Part shown: positions 5,454 through 5,602 of the stretch, one piece after another
Position numbering within the stretch: position 1 is the stretch's first letter
How the letters are laid out: the number at the start of each line of letters is the position of its first letter
Origin: a bacterium
GTDB taxonomy: Bacteria > Desulfobacterota > Deferrimicrobia > Deferrimicrobiales > Deferrimicrobiaceae
Assembly (NCBI GenBank): GCA_020056545.1
Contig: JAGVHM010000209.1
Span: 1-5,602 of the forward strand
Reading direction: 5' to 3'
DNA length: 5,602 bases
Translations under genes and position numbers: made by a program
Notes under the pieces: model-generated
Told to the model about the DNA's origin: nothing
Databases searched by the model: none
What the model saw: the letters and a program-made list of their open reading frames with translations, nothing else

Positions 5454-5600
5454 TTATGGTTTTTGGGGGGGACAGATTTCAAATCTGTCCCCATATAGAT
5501 CCAGAAACGGCAAGGCGTTAGTTAAACTTGCCCCGCATTCCTTGTCACATTCAAATACAGCAGGACAAGCAAGAGCTTCCCTGCCCTGGGATGGCTGGCC
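5454..5600 (-). other. Unassigned edge region with a 48-codon open frame entering from outside
   Basis: From the right edge a minus-strand frame stays open for 48 codons and ends at TAA (5456-5454), just upstream of the lyase ribosome site. It contains blocks such as REALACPAVFECDKECG and then runs through palindrome copy 2. It could be the tail of a gene outside the window or simply a chance open frame in leader DNA; composition is less GC-rich than the neighbouring genes. I could not pick out a convincing promoter here. A weak inverted repeat, CTTGTC (5541-5546) with GACAAG (5564-5569), is also present. Confidence 0.25.
5468..5492. repeat. 25-base perfect palindrome, copy 2 (leader of the DRE-TIM gene)
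   Basis: This copy is identical over all 25 bases to the one at 3459-3483, including the central C (5480), and lies in the same orientation; the extra G at 5467 is also shared. It ends 37 bases before the start codon of the minus-strand lyase gene, so if transcription starts further upstream it would form a 12-pair hairpin in the mRNA leader. On the minus strand an open frame running in from the window edge reads through it as GDRFEICPP, the same frame as in the glycosyltransferase. Confidence 0.9.
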
Positions 5601-5602
5601 AA

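Noticed and set aside
3459..5492. CRISPR or composite transposon interpretation of the two identical palindromes
   Set aside because: There are only two copies, 2 kb apart, in direct orientation, with ordinary genes between and no cas or transposase gene in the window.

Overview
The window is a compact, GC-rich (roughly 60% by eye) bacterial chromosome segment. It holds four complete protein genes on one strand or the other, a fifth complete gene, the tail of an upstream gene, and several short palindromic or GC-rich intergenic repeats. I saw no rRNA, tRNA, CRISPR array, transposase or phage gene. Gene content and repeat type suggest an anaerobic deltaproteobacterium-like organism (Desulfobacterota, perhaps Syntrophales-like). 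That placement is an impression from memory, not something the sequence proves.

Layout. At the left edge is the last 28 codons of a + strand gene I do not recognise, followed by a strong hairpin. A + strand DUF1460-family amidase-like gene follows, with an unclear start codon. Facing it on the minus strand is a run of three co-directional genes. In transcription order these are a 506-residue two-domain family 2 glycosyltransferase, a GNAT acetyltransferase overlapping it by 13 bases, and a DUF4922 protein. The DUF4922 protein carries the full signature of a GalT-type nucleotidyltransferase/phosphorylase: CxxC plus HxHxQ. Upstream of this run, across 168 bases packed with GC-rich inverted repeats, lies a minus-strand DRE-TIM (HMG-CoA-lyase-like) gene. 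The last ~170 bases hold its leader, a perfect 25-base palindrome and unassigned DNA.

How the genes may work together. The glycosyltransferase, acetyltransferase and GalT-like protein look like one translation-linked unit. A reasonable inference is that it handles a nucleotide sugar and builds or modifies a glycan. The neighbouring amidase-like gene hints at peptidoglycan or muropeptide chemistry. The DRE-TIM enzyme is probably a separate metabolic gene: the catalytic cysteine position of HMG-CoA lyase is glutamine, so its substrate is open.

The points most worth a second look are: an identical 25-base palindrome present twice, once in frame inside the glycosyltransferase and once in the leader of the lyase gene; the GalT-like DUF4922 protein paired with a tandem glycosyltransferase; the substituted active-site residue in the lyase; and the start of the DUF1460 gene.
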